DNA of 64,000 nt from Mycetocola zhadangensis. Lineage in GTDB: Bacteria; Actinomycetota; Actinomycetes; Actinomycetales; Microbacteriaceae. The DNA lies in assembly GCF_003668565.1 (NCBI RefSeq), contig NZ_RCWJ01000004.1, positions 186,001 to 250,000 on the forward strand, in the 5' to 3' direction. Made by a program: the position numbers and the translations under genes. The notes under the pieces are model-generated. The model ran no database searches. It saw only the letters and a list, made by a program, of their open reading frames with translations, and had not been told where the DNA came from. Shown here in pieces: positions 8,191 to 19,419 of the stretch. How positions within the stretch are numbered: position 1 is the first letter of the stretch; every line of letters begins with the position of its first letter.

Positions 8191-10170
8191 TCAGGCCTCG
8201 TCGACAGCTGTGGCCTGTGCGAACTGCGAGTTGTACAGCGAGTAGTACGCTCCACCGGAAGCGAGCAGTTCTGTGTGCGTTCCCTGCTCGACAATCGCGC
8301 CAGATTCCATCACGAGGATCAGGTCGGCGTCACGGATCGTCGACAGGCGGTGAGCGATGACAAAGCTCGTCCGGTCCTGCCGCAGTGTCGACATCGCCTT
8401 TTGAACGAGCAGTTCGGTGCGCGTGTCAACTGAACTGGTCGCCTCATCCAGGATGAGCACGCTCGGCTTCGCCAGGAACGCACGCGCGATGGTCAGCAAC
8501 TGCTTCTCACCTGCAGACACGTTCGACGCCTCGTCATCCAGAACCGTGTCGTACCCGTTTGGAAGGGAATGCACGAAACGGTCGACGTATGTGGCTTTCG
8601 CGGCGTCGAGTATTTCTGCTTCAGTGGCATCCGGCCGGCCGTAGGCAATGTTGTCGCGGATTGTGCCGCCGAAGAGCCAGGTGTCCTGGAGCACCATGCC
8701 GGTTCGCGCACGCAGGTCTCGGCGCGTCATGTCTCGAATGTTCACACCGTCAAGGGTGATGCGCCCGGAGTCCAGTTCGTAGAAACGCATGATGAGGTTC
8801 ACGAGAGTGGTCTTGCCCGCACCCGTCGGGCCGACGATCGCAATGGTCTGCCCCGGCTCGGCAACGAGATGAAGGTTCGAGATAAGCGGCTTGTCGGCTG
8901 AGTAGCTGAACGACACATCCTCGAAAACCAGCCGACCTCGACCGGCTGGAGGGGTCACCGGCTGGGCCGGGTCCGTCGACTGTTCCTCGGCGTCGAACAG
9001 TTCAAAGACACGTTCAGCGGATGCAACGCCAGACTGCAGCAGGTTGGCCATCGACCCGAGCTGTGTCAGCGGTTGAGTGAACTGCCGGGAGTACTGGATG
9101 AACGCCTGCACGCTGCCGAGGCTGATCGCCCCTGTCGCCACCTGAAGTCCGCCGACGACCGCGATTCCGACGTAGACGAGGTTTCCGACGAACATCATCG
9201 ACGGCATGATGATGCCCGAGATGAACTGGGCGCCGAAACTGGTCTCGTAGAGTTCCTCATTCTTGGCCCGGAACTTCGAGCCGACCTCTCGAGAGCGCCC
9301 GAACACCTTCACGATCGCGTGGCCCGAGTACATCTCTTCGATCTGCGCGTTGAGTTGCCCCGTGTGCGCCCACTGATCGACGAACTTTTTTTGCGAGCGC
9401 TTGGCGATGACAGCTGTGATGAAAACGGTTGCGGGGATCGTGATCAGGGCGATGCAGGCGAGCAAGGGCGAGATCGAGAACATGGCGAGAAGCACGCCGA
9501 TCACGGTCAGCAGCGAAACGAGCACCTGGCTGAGGGTCTGCTGCAGTGTTTGGGAGATGTTGTCGATGTCGTTCGTCACCCGGCTGAGAAGTTCGCCGCG
9601 CTGCATCTTGTCGAAGTATTTCAGCGGCAGCCGGTTGATCTTCGACTCGACGTCTTCACGAAGCCGATACATCGTGCGTTGCACAACAGTGTTGAGCACG
9701 AGCGCCTGAATCCATCCGAAGAGGAAGGCACCGACGTAGATAGCCAGGACGAGCAACAGGACACGGGAGAGCGCGGCGAAGTCGATGCCGCTTCCCGGGT
9801 CGAGGTTCATGCCGCTGAGCATGTCCGCCCGCTCGGTGTCGCCGGAGAGCCGGAGCCCGTCGACAACCTGCTCCTGGGTGACACCTGCAGGCAGGCTTTT
9901 GGACACCACTCCTTCGAAAAGGATGTTCGTGGCGTCGCCAAGAATCTTGGGCCCGATCACCGAGAGGGTGACACTGACCACGGCAAGCAGGGTCACAAGG
10001 ACGAGTTTCGCCCGCTCCGGCCGGAGACGACCGAGCAGTCGTTTGGCGCTCGGGCCGAAGTTCATGCTCTTTTCTGCGGGCATCCCTGCGCCGCCGAACG
10101 GTCCGCCACCGCGTGGTGGACGCGCAGGAACGCGGGTCTCTGCCGAATCGTCGACGTCGGTGTCGCTCAT
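8191..10170 (-). CDS. ABC exporter half-transporter, canonical NBD (heterodimer subunit)
   Basis: A 659-residue fused membrane/ATPase half-transporter. After a Pro/Gly-rich cytoplasmic N terminus, six membrane segments are followed by a nucleotide-binding domain with Walker A VGPTGAGKTTL, signature NVSAGEKQLLTIARAF and Walker B VLILDEATSSVDT, so the catalytic Glu is present. A long periplasmic-side insertion (about residues 85-125) separates TM1 and TM2. The start overlaps the stop of the preceding ABC gene by ATGA, a sign of coupled translation and a heterodimer of the BmrCD/TM287-288 type. Such pairs export drugs or lipids. The substrate cannot be told from sequence. Confidence 0.92.
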   Translation of the reverse strand: MSDTDVDDSAETRVPARPPRGGGPFGGAGMPAEKSMNFGPSAKRLLGRLRPERAKLVLVTLLAVVSVTLSVIGPKILGDATNILFEGVVSKSLPAGVTQEQVVDGLRLSGDTERADMLSGMNLDPGSGIDFAALSRVLLLVLAIYVGAFLFGWIQALVLNTVVQRTMYRLREDVESKINRLPLKYFDKMQRGELLSRVTNDIDNISQTLQQTLSQVLVSLLTVIGVLLAMFSISPLLACIALITIPATVFITAVIAKRSQKKFVDQWAHTGQLNAQIEEMYSGHAIVKVFGRSREVGSKFRAKNEELYETSFGAQFISGIIMPSMMFVGNLVYVGIAVVGGLQVATGAISLGSVQAFIQYSRQFTQPLTQLGSMANLLQSGVASAERVFELFDAEEQSTDPAQPVTPPAGRGRLVFEDVSFSYSADKPLISNLHLVAEPGQTIAIVGPTGAGKTTLVNLIMRFYELDSGRITLDGVNIRDMTRRDLRARTGMVLQDTWLFGGTIRDNIAYGRPDATEAEILDAAKATYVDRFVHSLPNGYDTVLDDEASNVSAGEKQLLTIARAFLAKPSVLILDEATSSVDTRTELLVQKAMSTLRQDRTSFVIAHRLSTIRDADLILVMESGAIVEQGTHTELLASGGAYYSLYNSQFAQATAVDEA

Positions 10171-11900
10171 GCCGCCTCCTCAACCGTCAGTTGCGATTCG
10201 ACGATCTCGCGGTAGGTGTCGCTCGAATCGAGCAGTTCGGTGTGGGTGCCGCTCCCGACGATGACGCCGTCCTCGAGCACGAGGATCTGGTCGGCGTCGC
10301 GGATGGTTGTCACCCTCTGGGCGACGATGACCTGCGTTGCTCCGGCCACGTCGCGGTCAAGCGCAGCACGAAGGCGCGCGTCTGTGGCCAGGTCGAGCGC
10401 CGAGAACGAGTCGTCAAACACGTACACCTCGGGACGTTTGACGAGCGCCCGGGCGATGGCTAGCCGTTGCCGCTGCCCCCCAGACACATTCGTGCCGCCC
10501 TGCGTGATCGGCGCTTCCAGTTTCTCGGGCAATGCCTCAACGAAATCACGCGCCTGCGCTGTGTCGAGAGCCGCCCAGAGTTCGTCGTCAGTGGCATCCG
10601 GTTTTCCATACCGAAGATTGGATGCGACGGTGCCGGTGAACAGGTACGGCCGCTGCGGGACGATACCGATTTTGGACCAGAGCAGGTCCTGGTCGGTGTC
10701 ATCGACGGGAACACCGTCGACGAGCACCCGCCCGCCTGTCGCGTCGAAGAGACGCGGGAGCAGGTTGACGAGAGTGGTCTTGCCCGATCCTGTCGATCCG
10801 ATGATGGCGGTCTTCGTTCCCGGCTCGACCGTGAAGGTGAGGTCATGAAGCACCGGCTGTTCGGCGCCGGGGTACGAGAACTCGACCTGCTGGAAGTCGA
10901 TGCGCCCGGCCGCATCCAGGGTGGTCACCGGGTTCGCTGGCTGACGCACTGTTGAATCCGTTCCGAGCACCTCCCCGATCCGATCCGCACTGACAGCAGC
11001 ACGTGGAATCATCACGGCCATGAACGTCGCCATCATCACGGCCATCAGGATCTGCATCAGGTATTGCAGGAACGCCATCACAGTGCCCACCTGCATCGAG
11101 CCGTCTTCGATGCGGAACGCACCGAACCACAGCACGGCGATGCTCGACACGTTGAGGATGAGCATCACGATCGGGAACATGAGCGCCATCAGGCGACCGA
11201 CGCGAAGCCCAACATCCGTCAATTCGTCATTTGCTCTTTCGAACCGCGCCGTTTCCTCGTTCTCGCGCACGAACGCCCGAACCACCCGGATGCCGGTGAG
11301 CTGCTCACGCATGACCTGGTTGACGCGGTCGATCCGACGCTGCATGGACTGGAACAACGGCACCATCCGCACGATGATGAGGCCGACGCAAATCAACAGC
11401 ACCGGAATGGCGACGGCCATCAGCCACGACAGCTCGAGGTCAAGCCTGAGGGCCATCACCACACCACCGATCGCCAGAATCGGCGCGGACACCATCAGCG
11501 TGCAGGTCATCAGCACGAGCATCTGCACCTGCTGCACGTCGTTGGTGCTGCGCGTGATGAGCGACGGCGCGCCGAACTTCGACACCTCACGCTCGGAGAA
11601 ATCGGCGACCTGCGTGAACACCGACTCGCGAATGTCACGACCGAGCCGCATCGCCGCTTTCGCACCGAAGTACACGGCTGCAATGGCGCAGGCAACCTGA
11701 AGCAGGGTGATGCCAAGCATCATCGCCCCCACGCGCAGGATGTACTCGGTGTCCCCCTGCGCAATACCGTTGTCGATGATGTCGGCGTTGAGGGTCGGCA
11801 GGTAGAGCGATGCGATCGACTGCGCCAGTTGAAAAATGACGACACCGACGAGAAGTGGCCAGTGCGGCCTCAGGTAACGTCCGACCAGTTTTGCGAGCAT
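10167..11900 (-). CDS. ABC exporter half-transporter, degenerate NBD (heterodimer subunit)
   Basis: A 577-residue half-transporter beginning MLAKLVGRYLRPHWPLL. The ATG at 11900 is chosen because AAGGA lies five bases upstream; a GTG nine codons earlier has no such site. Six membrane segments are followed by Walker A IGSTGSGKTTL, signature NVSGGQRQRLAIARAL and Walker B VYVFDDSFSALDL. The residue after the Walker B Asp is Asp instead of the catalytic Glu, which in heterodimeric exporters marks the degenerate ATP site. The partner encoded immediately downstream has the normal Glu. The two form one operon. Confidence 0.92.
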   Translation of the reverse strand: MLAKLVGRYLRPHWPLLVGVVIFQLAQSIASLYLPTLNADIIDNGIAQGDTEYILRVGAMMLGITLLQVACAIAAVYFGAKAAMRLGRDIRESVFTQVADFSEREVSKFGAPSLITRSTNDVQQVQMLVLMTCTLMVSAPILAIGGVVMALRLDLELSWLMAVAIPVLLICVGLIIVRMVPLFQSMQRRIDRVNQVMREQLTGIRVVRAFVRENEETARFERANDELTDVGLRVGRLMALMFPIVMLILNVSSIAVLWFGAFRIEDGSMQVGTVMAFLQYLMQILMAVMMATFMAVMIPRAAVSADRIGEVLGTDSTVRQPANPVTTLDAAGRIDFQQVEFSYPGAEQPVLHDLTFTVEPGTKTAIIGSTGSGKTTLVNLLPRLFDATGGRVLVDGVPVDDTDQDLLWSKIGIVPQRPYLFTGTVASNLRYGKPDATDDELWAALDTAQARDFVEALPEKLEAPITQGGTNVSGGQRQRLAIARALVKRPEVYVFDDSFSALDLATDARLRAALDRDVAGATQVIVAQRVTTIRDADQILVLEDGVIVGSGTHTELLDSSDTYREIVESQLTVEEAA

Positions 11901-11988
11901 GAGAATCCTTGTCCGGGACGCCGGCACGGCATCAGCGCCGACGTCACGCAGGCGAGCCTAGTCGAGCGCGACTGCTCTCAGCAGGCCG

Positions 11989-12972
11989 TCACGCGTTCTG
12001 ATCTTCGCGGGGAGCGAACAGGTCGCCGATCGTGAACAGTTCTTCGAGAGACGGATGCCACGACGCGGCTGCGGTCGCGTTCTGGACTATCTGCTCTGGA
12101 CGGGTGGCACCGGCGATGACACTTGTAAGGTTCGGTTGGGCGAGCAGCCAGGCGAACGTCGCTTCCAGCATGGTGATGCCGCGGTTCTCACAGAACTTTT
12201 CGTACTTCTCGATCGCGTCCCACGGTGCGCTGTCGAGGAGGTAGCTGCGCTGGCGCACGATGCGGCTGTCTGACGGTCCGCCGTTCCTGCTGAACTTGCC
12301 GGTGAAGAGCCCGTTGTAGAGCGGAAAGTACGGCAGGAAGCCTATGTTGTATTTGCTCAGCACCGGGAACAGTTCGCGTTCCGCGTCGCGAACGATGAGG
12401 CTGAACTCGTTCTGCGATGAGATGAACTTCGGGTGGGAGGTCAGCTCGGCCGTGAGTTCTGCCTCGACCACTTGCCAGGCGGCGAGGTTTGAGTGGCCGA
12501 TGTATCGGACCTTGCCCTCGGTGATGAGGTCGTCGAGAGCCGCGAGGGTCTCCTCGATCGGGGTGAGTGGGTCTGGCGTGTGCAGCTGGTACAGGTCGAT
12601 CCAGTCCGTCTGCAGGCGGCGAAGTGACGCTTCCACGGCGAGCCTCACGTAGCGCCTTGACCCCTTTGCTCCCCAGCCCGGCAAGCCGACGTCGGCGCCT
12701 GAATGGCCAAATTTGGTGGCGAGAACGACGTTGTCGCGGTGCCCGAGGAGCGCGTTGCCCATCAGGGTTTCGCTGAGCCCCGGCTCCTTGCCGTACATGT
12801 CGGCCGTGTCGAACAGGGTGACGCCGGCATCGATCGCCGCGGAGACGACAGCGTTCGTGCCCTCCTGCGTTTCACTTGCTGTGCCGAGCCGTCCGAAGTT
12901 GTTACACCCGAGTCCGATCGTTGACACCCTGAGGCCACTGTTTCCGAGGTTGCGGTATTCGATGTCTGCCAT
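11989..12972 (-). CDS. Aldo/keto reductase
   Basis: A 327-residue TIM-barrel oxidoreductase of the AKR superfamily. It shows the entry strand YRNLGNSGLRVSTIGLGCNN, the active-site segment FDTADMYGKEPGLSE with catalytic Asp and Tyr, the Lys in VVLATKFGH, and the segment RYIGHSNLAAWQ. Near the C terminus, SVIAGATRPEQIVQNA is the NADPH-binding region. Members reduce carbonyls with NADPH; this subgroup (YghZ/Kvbeta-like) often acts on aldehydes, but the substrate is unknown. The gene stands alone, divergent from ogt. Confidence 0.93.
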   Translation of the reverse strand: MADIEYRNLGNSGLRVSTIGLGCNNFGRLGTASETQEGTNAVVSAAIDAGVTLFDTADMYGKEPGLSETLMGNALLGHRDNVVLATKFGHSGADVGLPGWGAKGSRRYVRLAVEASLRRLQTDWIDLYQLHTPDPLTPIEETLAALDDLITEGKVRYIGHSNLAAWQVVEAELTAELTSHPKFISSQNEFSLIVRDAERELFPVLSKYNIGFLPYFPLYNGLFTGKFSRNGGPSDSRIVRQRSYLLDSAPWDAIEKYEKFCENRGITMLEATFAWLLAQPNLTSVIAGATRPEQIVQNATAAASWHPSLEELFTIGDLFAPREDQNA

Positions 12973-13083
12973 GGAATCAGGCTACCGGCCGGTATTCCTC
13001 CACAGCGAGTGCGTGCAGAGATTGCGTCCACCGGGCAGAGAAATGCTGTCGAACCTGCACTGCGTGACCATACGGTCGTCGTC

Positions 13084-13650
13084 ATGACACCACGACGCCA
13101 GGCAGTTGATCCTCTCCCCTCCCTGTTCGACCGACCGGTCGGTCTGATTCGTTCCTCGTGCCCGCTCGGCCGGATCGAGCTGACAAGCGACGGAACCTCG
13201 GTCACGACCCTCGCACTCGAACGCCGAGCCGAGCTCCCCCACGATGGCTTCCGCGAATCATCGCTCGACGTGCTGGTGACAGCGCTGGAACAGATCGCGG
13301 AGTACTTCGATGGCACCCGACGAAGCTTCGACGTTCCACTTTCGCCCGTCGGCACGCCATTCCAATTGGCCGTGTGGACCGGCCTCGCCGGAATCGGCTT
13401 CGGCGAAGCGAAAACATACGGCCAGCTCGGTCACGAAATCGGTGCCGGCCCGGCAGGACGCGCCATCGGAAGCGCCGTTCGCGCCAACAAGCTGCCCCTG
13501 CTTGTCCCCTGCCACCGGGTGCTGGCCGCCGGCGGACGAATCACCGGCTACACCCAGGGCAGCGGTGTTCCAACCAAACAGTGGCTGCTTGAGCACGAGG
13601 GAATCGACTACAGGGCACCCGCTCGACCGAGCACACTTCAGATCGCGTGA
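13084..13650 (+). CDS. ogt: Methylated-DNA--[protein]-cysteine S-methyltransferase
   Basis: A 188-residue suicide enzyme that transfers methyl groups from O6-methylguanine to its own cysteine. The active site LLVPCHRVL places the acceptor Cys near residue 143, followed by AAGGRITGY as in the family. Upstream, GTPFQLAVWTGL and TYGQLGHEIG are the DNA-binding region. The ATG at 13084 gives the usual length. An upstream in-frame ATG would add 25 residues without family similarity, and neither start has a clear ribosome site. The stop overlaps the tag start (GTGA), so two alkylation-repair enzymes are translationally coupled. Confidence 0.93.
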   Translation: MTPRRQAVDPLPSLFDRPVGLIRSSCPLGRIELTSDGTSVTTLALERRAELPHDGFRESSLDVLVTALEQIAEYFDGTRRSFDVPLSPVGTPFQLAVWTGLAGIGFGEAKTYGQLGHEIGAGPAGRAIGSAVRANKLPLLVPCHRVLAAGGRITGYTQGSGVPTKQWLLEHEGIDYRAPARPSTLQIA

Positions 13651-14273
13651 GCCGCGCTCCGGCCGCGTCGGTGCTCGCCGCTAATGTGGTGCTCGTGCCC
13701 CTCTCCACCTCGCTCATCACAGGCCCTGATGGCCGAAACCGCTGTGCCTGGTCTGGCACCGACAGCGAGTACATGCGTTACCACGATGAGGAATGGGGCA
13801 CCCCTCTCATCGGTGACCACCCGGTATTCGAGAAAATCAGCCTCGAGGGGTTTCAGGCGGGCCTGAGCTGGATCACGATTCTTCGACGACGCCCGGCCTT
13901 TCGCCAGGCCTTCGCGGATTTCGACATCGAGGCGGTCGCTGCTTTCACCGACGCTGACGTGGAAGAGCTGGTCGGAAACGCGGCCATCATCCGGCACCGA
14001 GGCAAGATCAGCGCGGTCATTTCCAACGCGCGCGCCACCCTTGCCCTCGACGACAGCCTCTCAGACCTTGTCTGGAGCTTCCAGCCGAAACCGCTTCACC
14101 GTCGACCGAAGACCCTGGCGGAGATCCCCGCGATCACTGCCGAGTCAGCGGCGCTGAGCGTGGCACTGAAAAAGCGGGGATTCCGGTTCGTCGGACCGAC
14201 CACGATGTATGCACTCATGCAATCAGCCGGCCTCGTCGACGACCACGTGGAGGGGTGTTGGCGAGCCGGTTGA
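13647..14273 (+). CDS. tag: DNA-3-methyladenine glycosylase I
   Basis: A 208-residue base-excision glycosylase that removes 3-methyladenine. Family features are RCAWSGTDSEYMRYHDEEWG, FEKISLEGFQAGLSW (catalytic Glu in the helix), and FVGPTTMYALMQSAG. The zinc site appears complete: Cys in RCAW, His in YHDEEWG, and His and Cys in DHVEGCW. The GTG start at 13647 overlaps the ogt stop; since the family normally begins about 12-20 residues before RCAW, a later GTG near 13695 is also possible. Co-occurrence with ogt indicates an alkylation-damage repair operon. Confidence 0.93.
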   Translation: MSRAPAASVLAANVVLVPLSTSLITGPDGRNRCAWSGTDSEYMRYHDEEWGTPLIGDHPVFEKISLEGFQAGLSWITILRRRPAFRQAFADFDIEAVAAFTDADVEELVGNAAIIRHRGKISAVISNARATLALDDSLSDLVWSFQPKPLHRRPKTLAEIPAITAESAALSVALKKRGFRFVGPTTMYALMQSAGLVDDHVEGCWRAG

Positions 14274-14294
14274 CGGCATCCGTTTGACTGTTGA

Positions 14295-15050
14295 TCAGAC
14301 GAGAAGCGCCAACTCCTGCTTTCCGGATGCCGGGTAAAGGCGTTCGAGCCGGAACCCCGCCTTCGGCGCCCAGGCGCAGAGTTCATCTGCGGTGGCGAAC
14401 GGGACGCGAGCCTCGAGTAAAGCACGGGTGAACTCGCCCTTGGCCTTCTTGTTGAAGTGGTTGAGGGCGCGACGTGAACCGTCAGGTCCGTCGGTCAGAA
14501 CCCGCAAGTAGAACGAGTACGGCGTCGCCGGAGCTGGCCCAAGGGCGACGTAGGCCTCAGAACGCATGTCGAGGAGCAAGCCATCGTGCGCGGCGAGGGC
14601 TTCTCTGATCGGCGACGCCCAGTGGCGCTTCATCGGCCGTCCGGGGACGCGGGAATCGTGCGACAGTCGGTATGCGGGAATGGGATCCAACGCGCCAATC
14701 GGGCCGAACAAGGCGGCATGCACGAGAACGTGTCGTGCCGCGAACTCTCGAGCCTCGGCGTCCAGGGTGCTCGCATCAAGCGCGTCGAAGAGCACTCCGG
14801 TGTACCTGTCGATCGCAGGCATCGTCGGGGACTGCCAGAGTTCTCTGTTGACGCTGACTTCAGCGTGTTGTTTCGGCCCGAGCTTGAGCGCGGCGATGGT
14901 CGCGTCGGGATCGGCCGCAAGCTCAACAACGTCGTTCGTGAGTTGACGACGCGCCTCGGTGAGTTCTGGGAACCGCAGGTCCGCCAGCGACAGCGAACGC
15001 CCCGTGCCACCCGCTCGCTTCGTCTCAGACGGAGGGAGCAGGATAAGCAC
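14295..15050 (-). CDS. yaaA: YaaA family peroxide stress protein
   Basis: A 251-residue protein beginning MLILLPPSETKRAGG, the hallmark of the YaaA/DUF328 family. Other family segments are ALFDA-like GVLFDALDASTL, ALFGPIGALDPIPAYRL, and LNHFNKKAKGEFTRAL with conserved basic residues. In Escherichia coli YaaA lowers free iron and DNA damage during peroxide stress, and the fold binds DNA. It is convergent with tag and follows the ATP synthase operon on the same strand, 30 bases after atpC, so read-through from the atp operon is possible. Confidence 0.88.
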   Translation of the reverse strand: MLILLPPSETKRAGGTGRSLSLADLRFPELTEARRQLTNDVVELAADPDATIAALKLGPKQHAEVSVNRELWQSPTMPAIDRYTGVLFDALDASTLDAEAREFAARHVLVHAALFGPIGALDPIPAYRLSHDSRVPGRPMKRHWASPIREALAAHDGLLLDMRSEAYVALGPAPATPYSFYLRVLTDGPDGSRRALNHFNKKAKGEFTRALLEARVPFATADELCAWAPKAGFRLERLYPASGKQELALLV

Positions 15051-15079
15051 GGGGCGTTGCGGGGAGCCTTGCGGCGGTG

Positions 15080-15343
15080 TTACTTGACCAGGCTGGCGTT
15101 GCCAGCCACGATCGTCACTGTGTTGTTCTCAACGGAGAGGAACCCGTCGGCAGCCATAGCGGTGACTTTGTCGCCGTTCTCGGCCGTGACGCGAACTTCA
15201 CCCTCAGCGAGGATGGCAAGCATCGGTTCGTGGCCGGGAAGAATACCGATCTCTCCCTCGACAGTCCGAGCGATGACCATAGAAGCGGTCCCTGACCATA
15301 CTTCCGAGTCTGCCCCGACAACACTGACCTTGAGCGAAGCCAT
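15080..15343 (-). CDS. atpC: F1Fo ATP synthase subunit epsilon
   Basis: An 87-residue epsilon subunit, the short actinobacterial form that keeps the N-terminal beta-sandwich (LKVSVVGADSEVWSG, GEIGILPGHEPMLAIL) and lacks the C-terminal helical hairpin of about 50 residues. In other bacteria that hairpin inhibits ATP hydrolysis. The subunit couples the central stalk to the c-ring. It is the last gene of the atp operon, two bases after the atpD stop. Confidence 0.97.
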   Translation of the reverse strand: MASLKVSVVGADSEVWSGTASMVIARTVEGEIGILPGHEPMLAILAEGEVRVTAENGDKVTAMAADGFLSVENNTVTIVAGNASLVK

Positions 15344-15345
15344 GA

Positions 15346-16827
<1,482 letters not shown>

Positions 16828-17727
16828 TTACTTGGCGGACGACAGTGCGTCTGCGCCGCCGACAATCTCGGAAATCTGCTGGGTGATCTCGGCCTGACGA
16901 GCGTTATTACGCAGACGGGTGTAGTCCGTGATCAGCTTGTCTGCGTTGTCACTTGCCGAGCTCATCGCCTTCTGCGTCGCCGCGTGCTTCGCAGCAGCGG
17001 ACTGAAGCAGAGCGTTGAAGATGCGGCTCTCGATGTAGACAGGCAACAGCGCGTCAAGAACATCGCCCGCATCCGGCTCGAACTCGTAGAGCGGCAGAAT
17101 GGCGTTGTCTTCGATCTCGTCGACGCCCTCAACCACCTCAAGTGGCAGCAAACGCACGACCTCGGGAACCTGACTCATCATGCTGACCAGACGGTTGTAA
17201 ACGATGTGGATTTCGTCCACTCCGCCCTCAGACGCGTCAAGCACGAATTTCTCGAGCAGCGCCGCGCTGATTTCCTGCGCGGTGGCAAAGGTGGGGTTTT
17301 CGCTTTCGCCGACCCACTGGCCCTCTGAGGCACGCTTGCGGAACGTGAAGTATCCGACTGCCTTGCGCCCGATGAGGTAGAAGACAACGTCCTTGCCCTG
17401 GCTGCGCAGCAGCTCGGCCAGCTCGTTGGCTTCACGCAGCACCTGCGAGTTGAACGCACCGGCGAGGCCGCGGTCGGATGCAAAGATCACGACAGCGGCT
17501 CGCTCGATGGTTTCAGGCTCGGTGGTGAGCACGTGGTCGACGTTTGAGTACGTCGCCACGGCGCTCACCGCACGTGTTATCGCTCGAGAGTATGGCCCTG
17601 AGGCTGCGACGCGCGCCTGCGCTTTTGCAATGCGCGAGGCGGCGATGAGCTCCATCGCCTTTGTGATCTTCTTAGTCGTCTGCGCAGAGCGAATCTTCTG
17701 CGTATAGACCCGAAGTTGAGCACCCAT
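16828..17727 (-). CDS. atpG: F1Fo ATP synthase subunit gamma
   Basis: A 299-residue central-stalk subunit. It has the conserved N-terminal helix [23 protein letters not shown] split here as family segments [12 protein letters not shown] and [13 protein letters not shown], the strand [17 protein letters not shown], and the C-terminal helix [20 protein letters not shown] followed by [19 protein letters not shown]. The two long helices form the rotating coiled coil. It begins three bases after the atpA stop region and lies 18 bases before atpD, inside the operon. Confidence 0.98.
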   Translation of the reverse strand: MGAQLRVYTQKIRSAQTTKKITKAMELIAASRIAKAQARVAASGPYSRAITRAVSAVATYSNVDHVLTTEPETIERAAVVIFASDRGLAGAFNSQVLREANELAELLRSQGKDVVFYLIGRKAVGYFTFRKRASEGQWVGESENPTFATAQEISAALLEKFVLDASEGGVDEIHIVYNRLVSMMSQVPEVVRLLPLEVVEGVDEIEDNAILPLYEFEPDAGDVLDALLPVYIESRIFNALLQSAAAKHAATQKAMSSASDNADKLITDYTRLRNNARQAEITQQISEIVGGADALSSAK

Positions 17728-17730
17728 TGT

Positions 17731-19368
17731 TTAGCGACGTCCCTTGACGATCTTTTCCTGGTTGACGTCTTCAGCCGGCAGTTCGGTGAACTGCTCAGAA
17801 CCCGGTCCGTTGAGGGGCTTGCCCTCGCCGGTCTGGAATTCCTTCTTGAAGGCATCGACGGCAGCATCGAGCTCGTCGACGATGTCGTCGGTGAGCACGT
17901 TGGTGTCGCGCAGCTTCGTCAACACCTGGGTGTTGCGACCGAGGTAGTCGTGGAGTTCGCTCTCGAACCGCAGGATGTCCTCAACCGGTACTTCGTCGAG
18001 CTTGCCCTTGGTGCCGGCCCAGATGGAAACCACCTGGTTCTCGACGGGGAACGGCGAGTACTGCGGCTGGCGAAGCAGCTCGGTGAGCCGGGCTCCACGA
18101 GCGAGCTGACGACGGCTAGCCGGGTCAAGGTCGGATGCGAACATCGCGAATGCTTCGAGTGACCGGTACTGAGCCAGTTCAAGCTTCAGCGTTCCTGAGA
18201 CCTTCTTGATGCTCTTGACCTGAGCGTCACCACCAACACGCGACACCGAGATTCCTACGTCAACAGCTGGACGCTGGTTGGCGTTGAACAGGTCGGACTG
18301 AAGGAAGATCTGGCCGTCGGTGATCGAGATCACGTTGGTGGGGATGTATGCCGAGACGTCGTTGGCCTTGGTCTCGATGAGCGGAAGACCGGTCATTGAG
18401 CCAGCACCCAGTTCATCGGAGAGTTTGGCGCAACGCTCGAGCAGGCGGGAGTGCAGGTAGAACACGTCACCGGGGTATGCCTCGCGTCCTGGCGGACGGC
18501 GGAGAAGCAGCGATACGGCGCGGTAGGCCTCAGCCTGCTTCGACAGGTCATCGAAGACGATGAGGACGTGCTTGCCGCCGTACATCCAGTGCTGGCCGAT
18601 GGCCGATCCGGTGTAGGGAGCGAGGTACTTGAAACCTGCGGGGTCAGACGCGGGAGCAGCAACGATCGTCGTGTACTCCATAGCGCCGGCTTCTTCGAGC
18701 GATGCCTTGATGGCAGCGATCGTTGAGCCCTTCTGGCCGATGGCGACGTAGATGCAACGAACCTGCTTGTTGACGTCGCCGGATTCCCAGTTCGCCTTCT
18801 GGTTGATGATCGTGTCGATGGCGATCGCCGACTTTCCAGTCTGGCGGTCACCAATGATCAACTGACGCTGGCCGCGGCCGATCGGAATCATGGCGTCGAT
18901 TGCCTTGATACCGGTCTGCATCGGCTCGTGCACGCTCTTGCGCTGCATGACGCCAGGCGCCTGAAGCTCGAGAGCGCGGCGCGTTTCAGCCTTGATCTCA
19001 CCGAGACCGTCGATCGGAGCACCGAGCGGGTCGACGACACGGCCGAGGAACGCGTCTCCGACCGGAGTCGACAGCACCTCTCCGGTGCGAGTGACCTCCA
19101 TGCCTTCGACGATTCCGTTGAACTCGCCGAGCACAACGACACCGATTTCGTTCTCGTCGAGGTTCTGTGCGAGTCCGAGCGTGCCATCCGAGAAGCGGAT
19201 GAGCTCATTTGCCATGACGCCTGGCAGGCCCTCGACGTGGGCGATTCCGTCGCCTGCGTCGACGACACGACCGACCTCGGTGCTCGAAAGCTGGCCGGGA
19301 TCATAGGACTTGACGAAGTCCTTGAGCGCGTCGCGGATCTCATCCGGGCTGATCGATAGTTCTGCCAT
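17731..19368 (-). CDS. atpA: F1Fo ATP synthase subunit alpha
   Basis: A 545-residue nucleotide-binding, non-catalytic subunit of F1. The P-loop is [14 protein letters not shown]; downstream are [40 protein letters not shown] and [14 protein letters not shown] with the arginine-finger segment [13 protein letters not shown]. The C terminus carries an extra charged tail (about 30 residues, ending [11 protein letters not shown]) that is common in Actinobacteria. A 51-base gap separates it from atpH. Confidence 0.99.
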   Translation of the reverse strand: MAELSISPDEIRDALKDFVKSYDPGQLSSTEVGRVVDAGDGIAHVEGLPGVMANELIRFSDGTLGLAQNLDENEIGVVVLGEFNGIVEGMEVTRTGEVLSTPVGDAFLGRVVDPLGAPIDGLGEIKAETRRALELQAPGVMQRKSVHEPMQTGIKAIDAMIPIGRGQRQLIIGDRQTGKSAIAIDTIINQKANWESGDVNKQVRCIYVAIGQKGSTIAAIKASLEEAGAMEYTTIVAAPASDPAGFKYLAPYTGSAIGQHWMYGGKHVLIVFDDLSKQAEAYRAVSLLLRRPPGREAYPGDVFYLHSRLLERCAKLSDELGAGSMTGLPLIETKANDVSAYIPTNVISITDGQIFLQSDLFNANQRPAVDVGISVSRVGGDAQVKSIKKVSGTLKLELAQYRSLEAFAMFASDLDPASRRQLARGARLTELLRQPQYSPFPVENQVVSIWAGTKGKLDEVPVEDILRFESELHDYLGRNTQVLTKLRDTNVLTDDIVDELDAAVDAFKKEFQTGEGKPLNGPGSEQFTELPAEDVNQEKIVKGRR

Positions 19369-19419
19369 TCTCTTCCCTTTACGGTTAACGGGCGACTGAA
19401 CCGCCCGAATAATTTCTCG

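Noticed and set aside
9073-10215. A 380-codon plus-strand frame opposite the ABC exporter
   Set aside because: The translation is a mixed, highly charged His/Asp/Glu/Arg sequence typical of antisense frames, and the exporter reading has all ABC motifs.
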